Below are positions 63,595 through 64,000 of a stretch of DNA of 64,000 bases, piece after piece. Under the pieces are notes generated by a model, which saw only the letters and a program-made list of their open reading frames with translations, ran no database searches and was not told the origin of the DNA. This stretch comes from JABFSM01 sp963762545 (lineage in GTDB: Bacteria > Gemmatimonadota > Gemmatimonadetes > Gemmatimonadales > GWC2-71-9), in the NCBI GenBank assembly GCA_963762545.1, contig CAVXLC010000002.1:682001-746000 (forward strand), in the 5' to 3' direction. The translations under genes and the position numbers were made by a program. Position 1 is the stretch's first letter; each line of letters opens with the position of its first letter.

Positions 63595-64000
63595 TGCTCA
63601 CGATCGATCTCCATACCCACATCCTGCCCGAGTCGTGGCCGGACCTCGCGTCCCGCTACGGCTACGGCGGGTGGGTCTCGCTGGACCACCACATGCCCTG
63701 CCGTGCCAGGATGCTGGTCGACGGCAAGGTCTTCCGGGAGATCGGCGACAACTGCTGGTCGGCGCCGCAACGCCTGGCGGAGTGCGATCGCGACGGGGTG
63801 CACGTCCAGGTGCTGTCCACCGTGCCGGTGATGTTCAGCTACTGGGCCCGCCCGGCGGACGCGCTCGACCTGGCCCGGCTGCTCAACGACCACCTGGCCG
63901 AAACGGTGGCCCGCTATCCCCGGCGGTTCATCGGCCTCGGCACGGTTCCGCTCCAGGCACCCGAGCTGGCCGTGGCGGAGCTCACCCGGTGTGTCCGCGA
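63594..64000 (+). CDS. nbaD: 2-amino-3-carboxymuconate-6-semialdehyde decarboxylase, partial
   Basis: Metal-dependent amidohydrolase-fold decarboxylase acting on the product of the preceding dioxygenase. Visible: HxH metal motif in TIDLHTHILPESWPDL (His7, His9), RYGYGGWVSLDHH, GKVFREIGDNCWSAPQRL, STVPVMFSYWARP, strongly like known ACMSD. GTG 63594 overlaps the dioxygenase stop. Runs off the right edge after about 135 codons of an expected 330-340. Confidence 0.93.
   Translation, partial: MLTIDLHTHILPESWPDLASRYGYGGWVSLDHHMPCRARMLVDGKVFREIGDNCWSAPQRLAECDRDGVHVQVLSTVPVMFSYWARPADALDLARLLNDHLAETVARYPRRFIGLGTVPLQAPELAVAELTRCVR

Overview
The window is a high-GC bacterial chromosome segment with tightly packed genes, many overlapping by 1-14 bases. 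The gene content (bacillithiol deacetylase BshB1, MglA/MglB switch, multi-permease MacB array, VPS10/BNR repeat protein, exported CHAT/TPR protein, CRTAC1-type lipoprotein, 3-hydroxyanthranilate pathway) most resembles Gemmatimonadota. That assignment is inference from gene content; no rRNA gene is present to test it.

Layout. 1-8.9 kb (+): BrkB-like membrane protein, a previously easy-to-miss SRP RNA gene, then dnaX-ybaB-recR, a small membrane protein, MglB-like roadblock protein, MglA-like GTPase, pgsA, cinA, grpE and dnaJ. 8.9-12.3 kb (+): chromate cluster chrB-chrA-ornithine cyclodeaminase homologue-chrB C-terminal domain. 12.3-14.0 kb: a frameshifted gene followed by its intact paralogue. 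14.0-20.5 kb (-): ppk, then cysteine desulfurase-mnmA-S9 peptidase. 20.6-21.3 kb (+): bshB1. 21.3-30.0 kb (-): TolC, MacA-like adaptor, one MacB-type ATPase and four permeases in A-B-A-B order. 30.1-34.9 kb: creatininase-family protein and a divergent NtrY-like histidine kinase. 34.9-42.7 kb (-): a complete tryptophan operon aroF-trpE-G-D-CF-B-A with its own promoter, a 23-residue leader peptide holding three Trp codons, and an attenuator. 42.7-54.5 kb: BNR/VPS10 protein, DUF4142 protein, SufR-like regulator, small unknowns, SDR, DAACS symporter, ammonium channel, CHAT/TPR protein. 54.5-58.7 kb: a decayed, AT-richer island between a 46-bp duplication of the tRNA-Ala 3' half and the intact tRNA-Ala(TGC). 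58.7-64 kb (+): CRTAC1 lipoprotein, second ornithine cyclodeaminase homologue, diaminopropionate ammonia-lyase, 3-hydroxyanthranilate dioxygenase and the start of ACMSD.

The strongest regulatory discovery is the ribosome-mediated trp attenuator: leader peptide, 1:2 pause hairpin, 2:3 antiterminator and 3:4 terminator can all be read directly. A second unusual feature is a dispersed G-rich/C-rich low-complexity element that recurs beside and inside genes (between the SRP RNA gene and dnaX, within dnaX, within trpE, between duplicated permease pairs) and writes the same peptide into two unrelated proteins. Several promoters have a -10 box ending only 6-10 bases before the start codon, which points to leaderless or nearly leaderless mRNAs.
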